A stretch of DNA of 64,000 nt from Mercurialis annua (lineage: Eukaryota; Streptophyta; Magnoliopsida; Malpighiales; Euphorbiaceae): contig NC_065571.1 in assembly GCF_937616625.2 (NCBI RefSeq), forward strand, positions 14,510,501 through 14,574,500, in the 5' to 3' direction. The notes beneath the pieces were generated by a model. That model was not told the origin of the DNA, did no database searches, and saw only the letters and a program-made list of their open reading frames with translations. Within the stretch, counting starts at the first letter, position 1. Each line of letters starts with the position of its first letter. This document shows positions 1-10,700 of the stretch, in pieces. A program made the translations under genes and the position numbers.

Positions 1-496
1 AATGAAATGAATTCTATAGTAGAATTGAACCAAATAAATTGTTAATTTCTATAAATTATGCCTATTAATTGTTAATCCATGATTTTGTAAAATAAATACT
101 CCTCTCAAAAAGTAAAGAATGGCTTTTTCATTCCTTAATCAATGTTATTCTATTTCATGCTATTTAAGTCCCTAAACCAAACATAGCGTATGTTGAAAAT
201 ACGCAAATCTAAGGATCTAATTTATTCTGAAGTCATCAGTGAAACAGATTTGAGAAGCACACAACTATGAAGACAAAACCTGGTAATCGTGGATATTACC
301 GAAGAAAACGTCCCCATTGTACTCTAAATGGGAAATACAAATTCTATTGATTTTCAATAAAATTTATAACGGAATTCCATCGATGAAATGTTTTCTTAAA
401 AGATACTTCAAACACTACTTTTACAGAGCGAACTCTATGCATAGACTTCACAAAACCATAAATTCGGATCTGCAACTCAAGAAGAACATGCCTTAC

Positions 497-1674
497 CTCC
501 TTCAAGATATTGTCAAACAAGTTCGACCGCAGATAATCTGGTATTGCTTGGCTTAGATGACCATCAAATATTGCAAATAAACCGAGTTCATTGTCTCCAA
601 CTTCCTTAAATTCTGCAACCATGTAGTCCTCCATGGGATGATGTGATCTTCCCTTAACCAAGTGATAGCCATGCGTCACATGCTTCGACATCTTACTCTT
701 TCCCTTTCCAGAGTCTGGAGATGAACTCAACCCAACTTTTTCCTGCCATATGCACATTCAAACATTTAGGCTATAGTAAATACACATATTCACAACTTAA
801 GCATAATTAGCTATCCAACAGCTGAATGAACCAGCAAAAGCTAACTGAAATTCTAATAATGTCCACCTATGTAGCATCGATACAAAATTGCAGAACTGAA
901 AAACACCAAAACAGCCAAATAATATAATTATAAAAATAGATGATGAATATAAGGATTAGTTGCATATAATATCCTTACTATTTGTAGCGATTTAAGCATA
1001 TCGTTTAAACTGTTGCTATCACAGACCTCATTCTTTTAAATTTGGCATTTCATAGCATATTTCCGAGTTTGGATTGTTTGATATAAGAACGATGTTTTAC
1101 ATAAAACGACTACCTATTAGTACGCATTTCATAGCTTCATATTTCGTGCATGAATAACAAAAATGTGCTCTAAAATGCTAAATTGAAAAAGGATGGAATA
1201 CCAATGAGATATAGCTCAAATAGTTTAAAACGCTAGGCAACAATTTGCTAAGCTATGGCTTCAATTTCTCCCAAAAACGCTTTTTTTTATGTATTTAAAT
1301 CGCTACAAACGCACAAGTTCACAATTTAATATGCAAATAAATTGACTGTCTTCTCTAAGCTCTTAATTACCAAATTCTTCACAAAAAAATAAAAATAAAT
1401 CACATCAATCATAACAAAACTAAATCACACAACAATTTGGCCATATGGGTTTTTGGTAAAATCACTATCTTCAATATGATCACTAATAATCACCCAATTC
1501 AATTTCAAGAACAGACATACATGAATCAAATTATTCTGTACAAAATCCATAATTTAAATCAAGAAACAGCAAATAAAAAAACAAATTAAATTGAAAGAGA
1601 AATAATATGGATCAAATTAATTAAAAATCAGCATAAATTACCTTCATTTTGTGTAGAATTTCTTTGCCAGTCAT
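497..1674 (-). CDS. PP2C-type protein phosphatase, 5' end only
   Basis: This is the start of a plant PP2C Ser/Thr phosphatase gene on the minus strand. Exon 1 is 1674-1642, 11 codons beginning MTGKEILHKMK, and ends at a GT donor at 1641. Exon 2 is 742-497, exactly 82 codons, between a CAG acceptor and a GGAG|GTAAGG donor. Joined in phase 0 they give the N-terminus typical of the small PP2C clade with HGYHLVKG, the metal-site motif PMEDYMVAEF and the motif FAIFDGHLS. Two acidic metal-ligand motifs (MED and DGH) are present. After DGH the sequence reads SQAIPDYL, where relatives I recall have a GHDVA-like stretch. No third exon is visible in 1-496, which should be intron 2; the rest of the catalytic domain lies beyond the left edge. 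In the family the enzyme removes phosphate from Ser/Thr using Mn or Mg. The family call is firm, the subfamily tentative. Confidence 0.9.
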
Positions 1675-1924
1675 AGCTGCTAAAAGGGCATAGATAATAT
1701 TTTCATACAAATTTAAATACTGGAATAGCTAAGCAAAAAAGGTAATTATTTGAGTGATAAAATTAGGGAGAGAGAGAAGACAAAAGGACACGTGTCAAAA
1801 AGGGTAGTGACATGGAGTTGCATGTACATAACAATTGTGCCGCGTTTCTCGCATTTACCATGACCTCCACGCGTACTTCGCCGCTCCTCATTCTTTTTGT
1901 TCTTTCTCTCTACCCAATAGAGAT

Positions 1925-2170
1925 GAGAGAAAAAAATGGCGGACCGGATTAATTGATCGAACCGATAATTTTTAGTCGGTTTTATTTGATTATAAATTTA
2001 GTTTTAATTTGTTTAGTTTTGACATAAACAATTTAGGTTTTTATTATTGGTTCTGTTTTGGATTTGATTATTTAAATTAATCGAACTGGCTGAATAAATC
2101 AAAAAATAATTTTTGTTTACTTTTTATTTTTTATGGTTTAATCAAACTGATAAATCATTGCCGTCTGATT
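1925..2170. repeat. AT-rich CCGAACC-word repeat upstream of the PP2C gene
   Basis: This stretch is made of AT-rich DNA with scattered GAACCGA, AGTCGGTTT and GGTTCTGTTTTGG words on both strands. It looks like a decayed relative of the CCGAACC-rich MITEs at 27037-27343 and 58374-58735. I see no clear terminal inverted repeats or target duplication, so the family is uncertain. It lies 250 to 500 bp upstream of the PP2C start codon. Confidence 0.4.
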
Positions 2171-3662
2171 TGGTCAACAGAGTCTGAAAGGACAGAACAA
2201 ATAGAACGTCAAACGATATAGCGGTGGGGGACACCGGCAAATTGCTCCGACGGTCTAATCAGTTTTTGTAAGAAGAATAAAGTAAGTAAGGAGAGAAGAG
2301 AAATATAGGGTGCATAGTAAGAAAAAAGAATTACCTCAGGATTTGCACAATAGGTGCTTTATAGGTTCACCTTGTGCAAACCTACCTCAATAGATTATTC
2401 CTCTTCTCTTGGTCCCCACAGAATCGGTTAGCTGATGTGGCAGCTCCTCATTATGTCTCGTATATCGAGCAAGATACGTGATGCGGAGAACCTTTTGTGT
2501 GTGTCAAGTTCTGTTAGTGATTTTAGAAAGTTTGTTGGTAGAAATAGTGGTCAGTCTAGACGTGGACCGAGCTAGGTTGATTATTCTGGCCATCGTATCA
2601 GTCGTGTTTTATACCGAGATACTGTTTCGTGCAGTTAGTAGCTCGGTGGGTTGTTCAGTGAAGATATCTTGGTCCGGGTCCCTCATTGCCTGACCTGGTG
2701 AGGTCTTATGTTGATGAAGCTGCTTTACTGCTTTTATGTTACTAGCTACGCCATCACAAACTGGTCGAACTGCAAACCTATTTGTTCGGTTTAGTTTTAT
2801 TTTTTTTTTCCTTTTTTCGTCGTTTTGGTTTCGATTAAAGTTTTTCATTTAGTCAGTTTGATTTTAACATAATCAACTGAATGCTAACTCATAGAGCATC
2901 TCCAAATAACTCTTAAAATTTGACAAACTCTTTAATTTAGAGAAAAAAATTATGGTTCTCCAAATATCATAATTCTATTTTATTTGTAGCCAAAAAATTT
3001 CTTTTGACAAAAATCTCCCAAATGATTTTAGATTTTTATAAAAAAATCACTCAAAATTGAATATAGAGAAAAGTACATAGTGACCATTATATCCCTGTTC
3101 CATATTAACGTATTTCACGAAATAGGGAACTCTCAACAGATCAAAAATCAATCATCATCATCAGACTAAAAATTCGGCAGATTCAAGTAACAGCAGATAT
3201 ATTTCTGACCAAGAACAATGATTCTAAGCAAAACAAATAAGAAGATTCAACATCACAAATCAGCTGCTAAAGATCGAGCTAAAGCGAAGATCAAATACAT
3301 AAAAACTGATTTCAATCAATGAAATAGAAGATAAATCAAGAGAACAAACAATCAGGTAATTGATTCGGATTTTAACATTTATGATTAATCAGTAGCTACT
3401 CTATTATTTTTCAATTAAATTTCAATCATAAACAATTCTAAAATAACACAAAGTGGTAACGAAAGTGAGATTGGCTTCAGATCTGCATTTTTTCTTTATT
3501 TGATTCAAATTCAAACAAGTTATTAGACTATAATAATGACACGAATTAAAATGATTTGAATGACATTGAACTCTAGTTGTTATACAAACATTAACACTTA
3601 ATAACCAAATAGTGCTGCAAAAAACCACATTTATTTAATTTCTATTTTATATAAATGCATAT
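2171..3662. other. Intergenic region, no gene recognised
   Basis: No convincing gene is visible here. Short open frames have no recognisable motifs. A stretch near 2760-2880 again has GGTTT/GAACC words. The phrase gagcatctccaa at about 2896 resembles the ends of common plant MITEs, but I could not find a matching end. Confidence 0.4.
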
Positions 3663-6534
3663 ATGGAGAATATTATGATTTTTGTTCATTACCGTAGAGA
3701 ATGCAACCAAAATATGGAGTACATTAACTTTGAAGCAATGGGAATGTTGGTGAGAAAGGAGAGAGATTATAAAGAATTTCTGCAGATACTGTCACAACAA
3801 CTGAATGTGAACCATATCTCAACCTGCTTGGAAATCATGAAATATCAAGTGAAATCAAATTACCCACCAGTGAAGATAACTAACAATGTGAGCTTATCAT
3901 TCTACTTAAAACTTAATAAATACAGCGGAATACATGATGTACCCCTTATGCATTTCATTCGAGTCGTCTGAAAAGTAATTAGCATTCTTTCAAACAACTT
4001 TCAATATGTCAAACGCGGATATCCACTCTGCACAACAGTTAGCAAGTGCAACAAAATCAGCACATGAGGTTGAATCAACAACTGAAAAACGGAGGGGAGA
4101 TATATTTGATGTGATACAATATGCAAAGTTCATGTCAAGCAATTTTAATGATGATAAAGATGAAGCCGAGAGTAGCTTTAGACATGAACATGTCATAACA
4201 GACCCAAGACATAAGAAGAGGGAGAGTCCTACAAAGACAAAGAACTTCTCAAATCAGTTTTGAGCTTTTATGCAATCAACAACCATTTTCAGTTTAAGGT
4301 ACAAAGATCATGTGATAGGCAGTATTCTTTGAGATGTTTGGATTCAAATTGCACATGAAACTTAATGCATCAAGAAAAGGAAAAACAGAGATTTTCATCA
4401 TTCAGAAACTTAATATCAACCACACTTGCCCAATAATTGTGAGAACAAATGATCAGAGGCAGGCATCAACATCAAAACTGTTTACAAACCAGCTTATATT
4501 CAAAGAGATATGAAGGATGATTATGGAATAAAAATGACATACTTCAAGGCCTATATATCAAAACGAATAGCTCAGAATATGGTAAGAGGGAAACCTAATG
4601 ACTCTTTTACATTAATACCAAGCTACCTATACATGCTAGTGAGTAGCAATACGGGTAGTTCGGTCAAATTAGAAGTGAAAGATGACAACAACTTACTTTA
4701 TGTTTTTATGGTTTTACATGCGTCGATAAAAGGATGGCAGCTTTGCATTCCAGTATTCGCAGTTAACGGTACTTTCCTTAGTTCAGCCTATGGAGGAACA
4801 CTTTTAACCGCATATAAACTTTTAACGGCATATACATAAGACGGAAACGGTAAAATATTTTCTTTAGCATTTTGCGTAGTTAACTCTGAAAACGATGAAT
4901 CATGGGAATGGTTTATGAAGAGAATTAGAGATGCCTTTGAAGTGAGAAACAACATGTGTATAATATCTGATAGACATGAAAATATCAAAAAAACAGTCAA
5001 TTTTGTTTTTCCAGAATTAGCTCATGCCATATGTACATTTCATTTGTTCCACAATATCAAAGAGAACTTCAAAATAACTAAAAAAAAACTTCGGGAAGCA
5101 TTTTATGTAGCAGAAAAAGCTTATACAATTGAGACATTTGACATCTATATGAAACAAATTGACAGCAGGGGCGAATCCATGTGTAATAAGATGGGGTCCA
5201 TGGACCCCATCCTTTTGGGAAAAAAATTATCTAGATATATAGAAATAATTAAGTGAAAAACACTTTTTAGTCTAACCCTAACATGATGTCACCTTATAAC
5301 TTAAAATTCAAATGTGATAATGTGAATAGTTTATGGACAGCCTACCATAGTGGTGTGAAATTATTGATCAATATTTAATTTTAAAGATAAAACTTATAAA
5401 TCAAAATTCTAACCAATCTAATTAATTTTAAATAAAACTAATTAAAAAATTTATTGAGGTAGGCATTTTTTTCTTAATAATTATTAAATTTAAAAAATTT
5501 CTTCATATAATTATTCAAATTTAATCTATATATAATTATTTTGTAATAAATCATGTTGATATACTATAAAAACAATTATTTATAATTGAATCCTATAATT
5601 TATAAATTTTTAATTAATTCCCTTGATATAAATATATATATATAGTTAGTTAGTTCTATGTTGTTGCATATTTATTTAGTAGCATAAATTTAAAGAGAAT
5701 GTATTTGATATATGAGCAACCATTTAATTTAGAATATGAAAATTTATTGAGAACAATTATAAAAAAAGTATCATTATTTAAATAATATTTAATTTAAATG
5801 TTATATATTTTTAGTTTAAAATTTATATTTTTTCGGTTCTAAATTTTTTTGCGGTGGAGTCTATTGTGACCGCTGACGATGAAATGTTTCTTTATTGGTT
5901 AATTGCAACCGGTTTTAGTAAAAACAGTTTATATATATAGACCCCATCACACAAAAATTCTGAATCTGATTAATAGTATGGTTAGAGGTTTAAAGCTATA
6001 TCTAGAATAATGTTGGATGCAAAAGATGACAAGATCACATTGCGAGAATAACCGTCACAAAATAATGACAACAAACATAGCAGCATCAATGAATTCTAGA
6101 ATAAAAGAAGCTATGGATCTCCCTATACTTAAGTACGTACGAACAATGGTACAAGATTGAAGCTTTACAAACATAAATTTGGTAAGATAGACATTCAAAA
6201 CCTTATCAAAAGAAGCAGAAGACTTATTACATGAAAATTACATTCTCTCTTTGAAATTAGTGGTAAGATTTTATTACAAAATATTCAATAAGTAAAGTTC
6301 ATATACAGTTCGTATATGGTTCATTTATGGTTAAGTGTGACGGCAAATGCAGGTTTCAAACTCTGATGACAATGTAAAATCAGTCTTTGAGCATACAACA
6401 AAGTTTATTATAGATTTCAAAGAAAGAACATACGCATGCAGGAAGTTCCAAATTAATGAAATTTCTTGCCCATGTGCAATGGCGATACTCAAAGAATTGT
6501 ATCAAGATCCTTATAATTTCATCTTTAATTAATA
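3663..6534 (+). mobile_element. Decayed MULE (Mutator-like) transposase, interrupted
   Basis: These are fragments of one MuDR/MULE transposase in order on the plus strand. At 3663-3971 is the N-terminal domain, with YPPVKI and SFYLKL motifs. Near 4260-4440 is a broken DNA-binding-type region reading AFYAINNHFQFKV. At 4510-4839 is the first half of the transposase core (YGIKMTYFKAY, then ASIKGW and AVNGTFLSSAYGGTLL), and at 4915-5256 the second half (IISDRHENIKK, then FHLFHNIKENF). From about 6026 the frame resumes with IMTTNIAASMNSRIKEAMDL. At 6347-6532 is the SWIM finger reading CRKFQINEISCPCAMAIL. The gene is dead: there are several stops and frameshifts, a hAT-like element occupies 5166-5968, and the usual SWIM histidine (CPH) is CPC. 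I did not find terminal inverted repeats. Confidence 0.85.
5166..5968. mobile_element. Non-autonomous hAT-like element inside the MULE
   Basis: The MULE reading frame stops at about 5165 and picks up again near 6026. The insert begins CAGGGGCGAATCC, a common hAT terminus, and its right end read backwards begins CAGATTCAGAATTTTT, which looks like the same terminus with about six bases lost. The flanks ATTGACAG and ATTAATAG agree at six of eight positions, as an aged 8-bp target duplication would. A perfect 22-bp palindrome centred on GGTCCATGGACC lies at 5190-5211, and GACCCCATCAC recurs near the right end. The 803 bp hold no open frame of note, so the element would depend on transposase from elsewhere. 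Confidence 0.65.
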
Positions 6535-7433
6535 CTAAACATGGAGAATTTTTTTATTTTTATGAGATAAAAAACTGTCCATTTTTTTTATTTTTACAGG
6601 ATGAAACGAGTAAAGATTAATATTATAATAATTGAATTCATAAAAGCATAATGATATTATTTCGGTATAGAAAATACACACTTTAATTGCATTTTTGATA
6701 TATACTCTATCGTATTCAATTAACAACATTCTTTAATATTAGTATGACACTTAATCTATTCATAAAAAAGTATGATGTATAATTTGAAGCGTAATCTTTT
6801 TAATTTCATTCAAACTGGCCATTGAAGATTTAAATGGAGCAGATCGGTCTAAAAGTTGGAGCTGAAATACGAACAGGCTTGATAATATTCATATGTTAAC
6901 CTTCAAGTGCTATAGGATGGTGACACCTGAAACAGTGAATGATCTGCTGCACATATGCAATGCTGGGACATGTCTGCAAATCGTTTAAAAAAAGTCGACG
7001 AAAACAAAATTCAATGCAAAAACGACGTTCACAGGCCAATGATAAATTTACCAAGTTAGACCAGTAATTATATGTGTAATTTCAAGGTCGTTCAAGGGAG
7101 TATACGCAGCCACAAACCGTCCATGTCCAAAACATGTATGTAAAGTTTGAAAGTGTCAGATTATGATACCTTTCTTTTCGGTTGCAATTAAGTAAATTCC
7201 ATCTCTGGTTCGCTCAATTGTTATTAAAAACTTTGGAATTTTAAAGAATTGAATATAATTGGGTTCATCTTCTTACTGTTTTGTACAGAAAAACTAATTT
7301 GCTAAAGCCAGCCAAAAATACTGTTCATTGTACAGTGTCTTGGTTCTCCTTGTATAGATTTTTAATAAATTAAAATCTTACAGATTATTAAATAGATTTA
7401 ATATAAAGAGTTAATTTTTCAAATAAATAATAT
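6535..7433. other. Intergenic, nothing recognised
   Basis: This is AT-rich DNA between the MULE remnant and a SINE near the 3' end of URB1. No coding, RNA or repeat feature is convincing. Part of it could be the MULE 3' region and its unseen terminal repeat. Confidence 0.4.
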
Positions 7434-7533
7434 ATTTTTTTTGATAACTGGGCAGGGGGAGCGCTTGTGTGAGGATTTGAACCCACGAACTCAACAGTTT
7501 GTTGTCCAGCGCTTATACCATTTGATCGTTGGT
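7434..7533 (-). mobile_element. Short tRNA-derived SINE
   Basis: Read on the minus strand, this has a tRNA-like head with a Pol III box A (TGGTATAAGCGCTGGA, 7520-7505) and a box B (GGTTCAAATCC, 7483-7473). A short body ends CCCAGTTATC and an A-run, seen as a T-run at the left on the plus strand. The words ATAAATAAT on both sides may be the target duplication. The head does not make a full tRNA, which favours a SINE over a tRNA gene. It lies 235 bp beyond the URB1 stop codon, possibly in its 3' UTR. Confidence 0.7.
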
Positions 7534-7767
7534 AATATAAATAATTTATTTCCAATATTTCTGCTTCCTTGTCTCTACAAAGCAATTTTCCATTCTTGAT
7601 ACTTGCAATCTCAGACAGACTTCAATAGTAAAGTGTCAAAAGAATTACTTAGATGTTATCAACTTTCAAAAGCTATAAAAACAAACTAAGTATAGCTAAT
7701 GCTGATCACAAATAATTAATGCACAAAATTGGACTTACTTTCATTTAAGAACTAAAAAAACATAATG

Positions 7768-10700
7768 TTATGTGCCTCCATTATCATTGGTTTCTATAAT
7801 TGTTCTTTCCCAATCAAAATTTACTAGCTTTTGAAATGACAGAACCTGAGAGTCGACTGGTTTCTTTCCGAGAATGTTTGAGATAATCACCATGAGAGTT
7901 TGACAAGCTTGATGCTCATCCATCTGCTGCAAATTGCTCATTCTAAGATTAAGATCGCCCCAAGGTTTGTCGAAGAACCTGCATAAAAGTTTAGAGAGCC
8001 GGTTTAGTTGCATAAAGCACCGAATATCAAATTTCTTTTCTTCATCGACTAACCCTCGACTTTCTTTTCTCTCCCATCATAAACCTATTCTTTTGATTTG
8101 CAACAATAAAATTCCTCAACTTTGATTACCAAAGATTATTGTCATTTGTTTTGGCTCTATTTCTGTCAATTTTAGATTATATGGCGATGAACTCGATGCC
8201 TACTACATGGATAATAAAGCTATTTTTCTAATCCATACAACGCCCTCACTTATTAAGACTATGTGGCACCACATCAGTCGATGCGGCACTGATGTCACAA
8301 TTGATGCGGCACGCCGGCACCACACGGTTTTAATATTTGACATGGCATTATGGTTGAAAAAAACTGTATCTATATAAGTAGGCATGAAGTGCGTGCCACG
8401 TCATTCAAAATTGATGGAGATTGCGCTAAACTAACAGGACGGATAATGAGCTAAACTAACGGGATTAATTTTGGTGCAGTAAAATCAAAGTTGAGGAATT
8501 TTACTATCACACATCAAAGAAAAGGGACTATGATGGTAGAGAAAAAAAAGTTGGACTACCGGTACAAATTATTCCTAAAAGGGAGAAACAAGCAGGGGAA
8601 GGGCAGGGTTATATTACCATCTCCATTCAGGATTGGCTTCAATAGGGCAACGAATTTTCAACCACAAGGAGACAATGTCAATTCCACAGTCATGCTCGAA
8701 ATCTGATTGAAAATCAATATTTATCAACAAATGTTATTGACGACAAAAAAAAAATTGAACTTCAGCTAACTTACAGATGATGAAAGTAGGATTCAAACAT
8801 ACAAATCAAAAGCTTGTCATACTAGTGTACCTGAACATTTGGAGGGACCACAGTGTAGAAGAATACACAGCGCAGATACAATGGAAGATGGTACCGTGCA
8901 AGTCAAACCAACCATCTGTTGAAGGTAAAAGATAGTGGCAGCTAGTATCTCTTCGCAATCGAACTCATAGTTTTTGCTTCCTTCGCATCTTTCTTCTACA
9001 TAGTCCAAGAAGGAATGCAAAGTTTCCGGGCTTGATTTTTCTGAAATTTTGGCATCCACGTCATTAAGCTTCCATGAAAGCTTCCCAACAATGACAGAAG
9101 CAACCAGCCAACGTAAAAGTTTTGAGATCAGAGATTCTTCATATGATGCTTTCTCTGAAAAGATCATTAGATTAAATTGAGACTCCTTGATATCTCCAAT
9201 TTTTTCAGAATCAGACTTCAAAGCTGTAGCCACTGCCCACATAAGGAAACCTGAAAGCTTTTCCTGATTCTGCACAAAACGTTAGACACAGCACTTTCTT
9301 AAACAGATGAAGATGGTAAAAGCCACATATTTAAAGAACAAATGTCTGGTTATTTTTACAAGGGAAAACTACAATCACCATGCTGAGGTTAGGTCAAATT
9401 TATTCTTTTTAGAAGAAAAAACAGTATTTTTAACCTCAATTCAAGGGAGTGATGGTAATTTTCCCTATTTACAATTAATCCAACCAAGCACGGAGTGTTA
9501 GAACATGCAAGTTGAAAGTAAATTTAAGTTCAGTTGTAGGCAATCCCTATTGGAAGATTACAATGCTTGTGGAAATAATGGCTTAACCTGCATCATTTTT
9601 GTTCTATTGTTTCTATTTCTATTTGGAGGATAGTAACTAAATCATAACAAAACATATTTGCTTATTTTATACTTAGTTAACTTTTATCAGAAAAGTGAGT
9701 TCAATTAAGATAACTTATGCACATTTCGGAAGAAATAAACAGCCATACCGTGTGGAAAATGCCAACTGGAGGTGTACTATTAAGTATAGCTTCCAGACCC
9801 CATCTTGATGTGCAAATAGCACTACAAGTCTGATAAATTCCAAACAACCCCTCAAATGATAAAGTGAAATGTGGTTGGCATATCTCCCTTTTTTGTGATA
9901 TCCCCAATGTTGATATAATTATCTGTAGAATAGGCTCGCTTAGATCAACATTTTTCTTGATCAACTCTGAGCCACCAACTAGGACTTTATGCAGATGAGA
10001 TGTAAGTTCCATACACTGCTCAAACGCATACTTTTCAAACCATACAGACTCCACGATGTCCCGGGATGTAATAATAGCAAATGCAACCTAAATCCATTAA
10101 AAGCAAAGCATTAATACAAAATCATAATTTGCGGATACATCATATAGCAAATATGATGTTAGTCATAAGACAAATACTAAGGGAGAGGATGTGCAAAAAG
10201 GGCCTACCTCTACAGCCAAAACAAACTGCAGTGATGCAAAACTTTTGTCACTTTCATCCAAAATTGCACTGGAGACTGAGATTACAGAAGATAACCATGG
10301 AAATAGTCCACAGCTTTCAACAAGATGCCGAGTCATTCTGTCCAATTTGGTTGACTTCTTGACAAACTGAAAAGCAAAAGAAAAGCTTTATAGTTTATCA
10401 TAAGCTTGCCCACGAGATGAATGAAATTCAAGCAAAAAATAGGTATTAAAATTTAAAAGTAGTTCTGGTAACATGAGAAATTAGGGACTTGAATGTTAAT
10501 CCTTTAACTTTTTTCCGAAAATATTAAATGTAGCTACAACAATTTACTGGTAGCTACTCTGACAATAAGCACATTAGGACATAATCAACAAATTTAACAT
10601 ATCTTGACACGAATAGGACCTATTCGGGATCCAAAATATGCCTTGGTAGCTTTTGTTAATCATTATCTGTGAAAATTTAACCTTTTCAAATTACGGAAAC

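Noticed and set aside
2478..2848. Short frames on both strands between the PP2C gene and the MULE
   Set aside because: They have no motifs, overlap each other on opposite strands, and lie in DNA with repeat words.
3990..4196. 68-codon minus-strand frame
   Set aside because: It is antisense to recognisable MULE coding sequence.
7473..7520. tRNA gene at the SINE head (also 32279-32328)
   Set aside because: Boxes A and B are present but the arms do not make a full cloverleaf, and each is followed by a SINE body and A-run.
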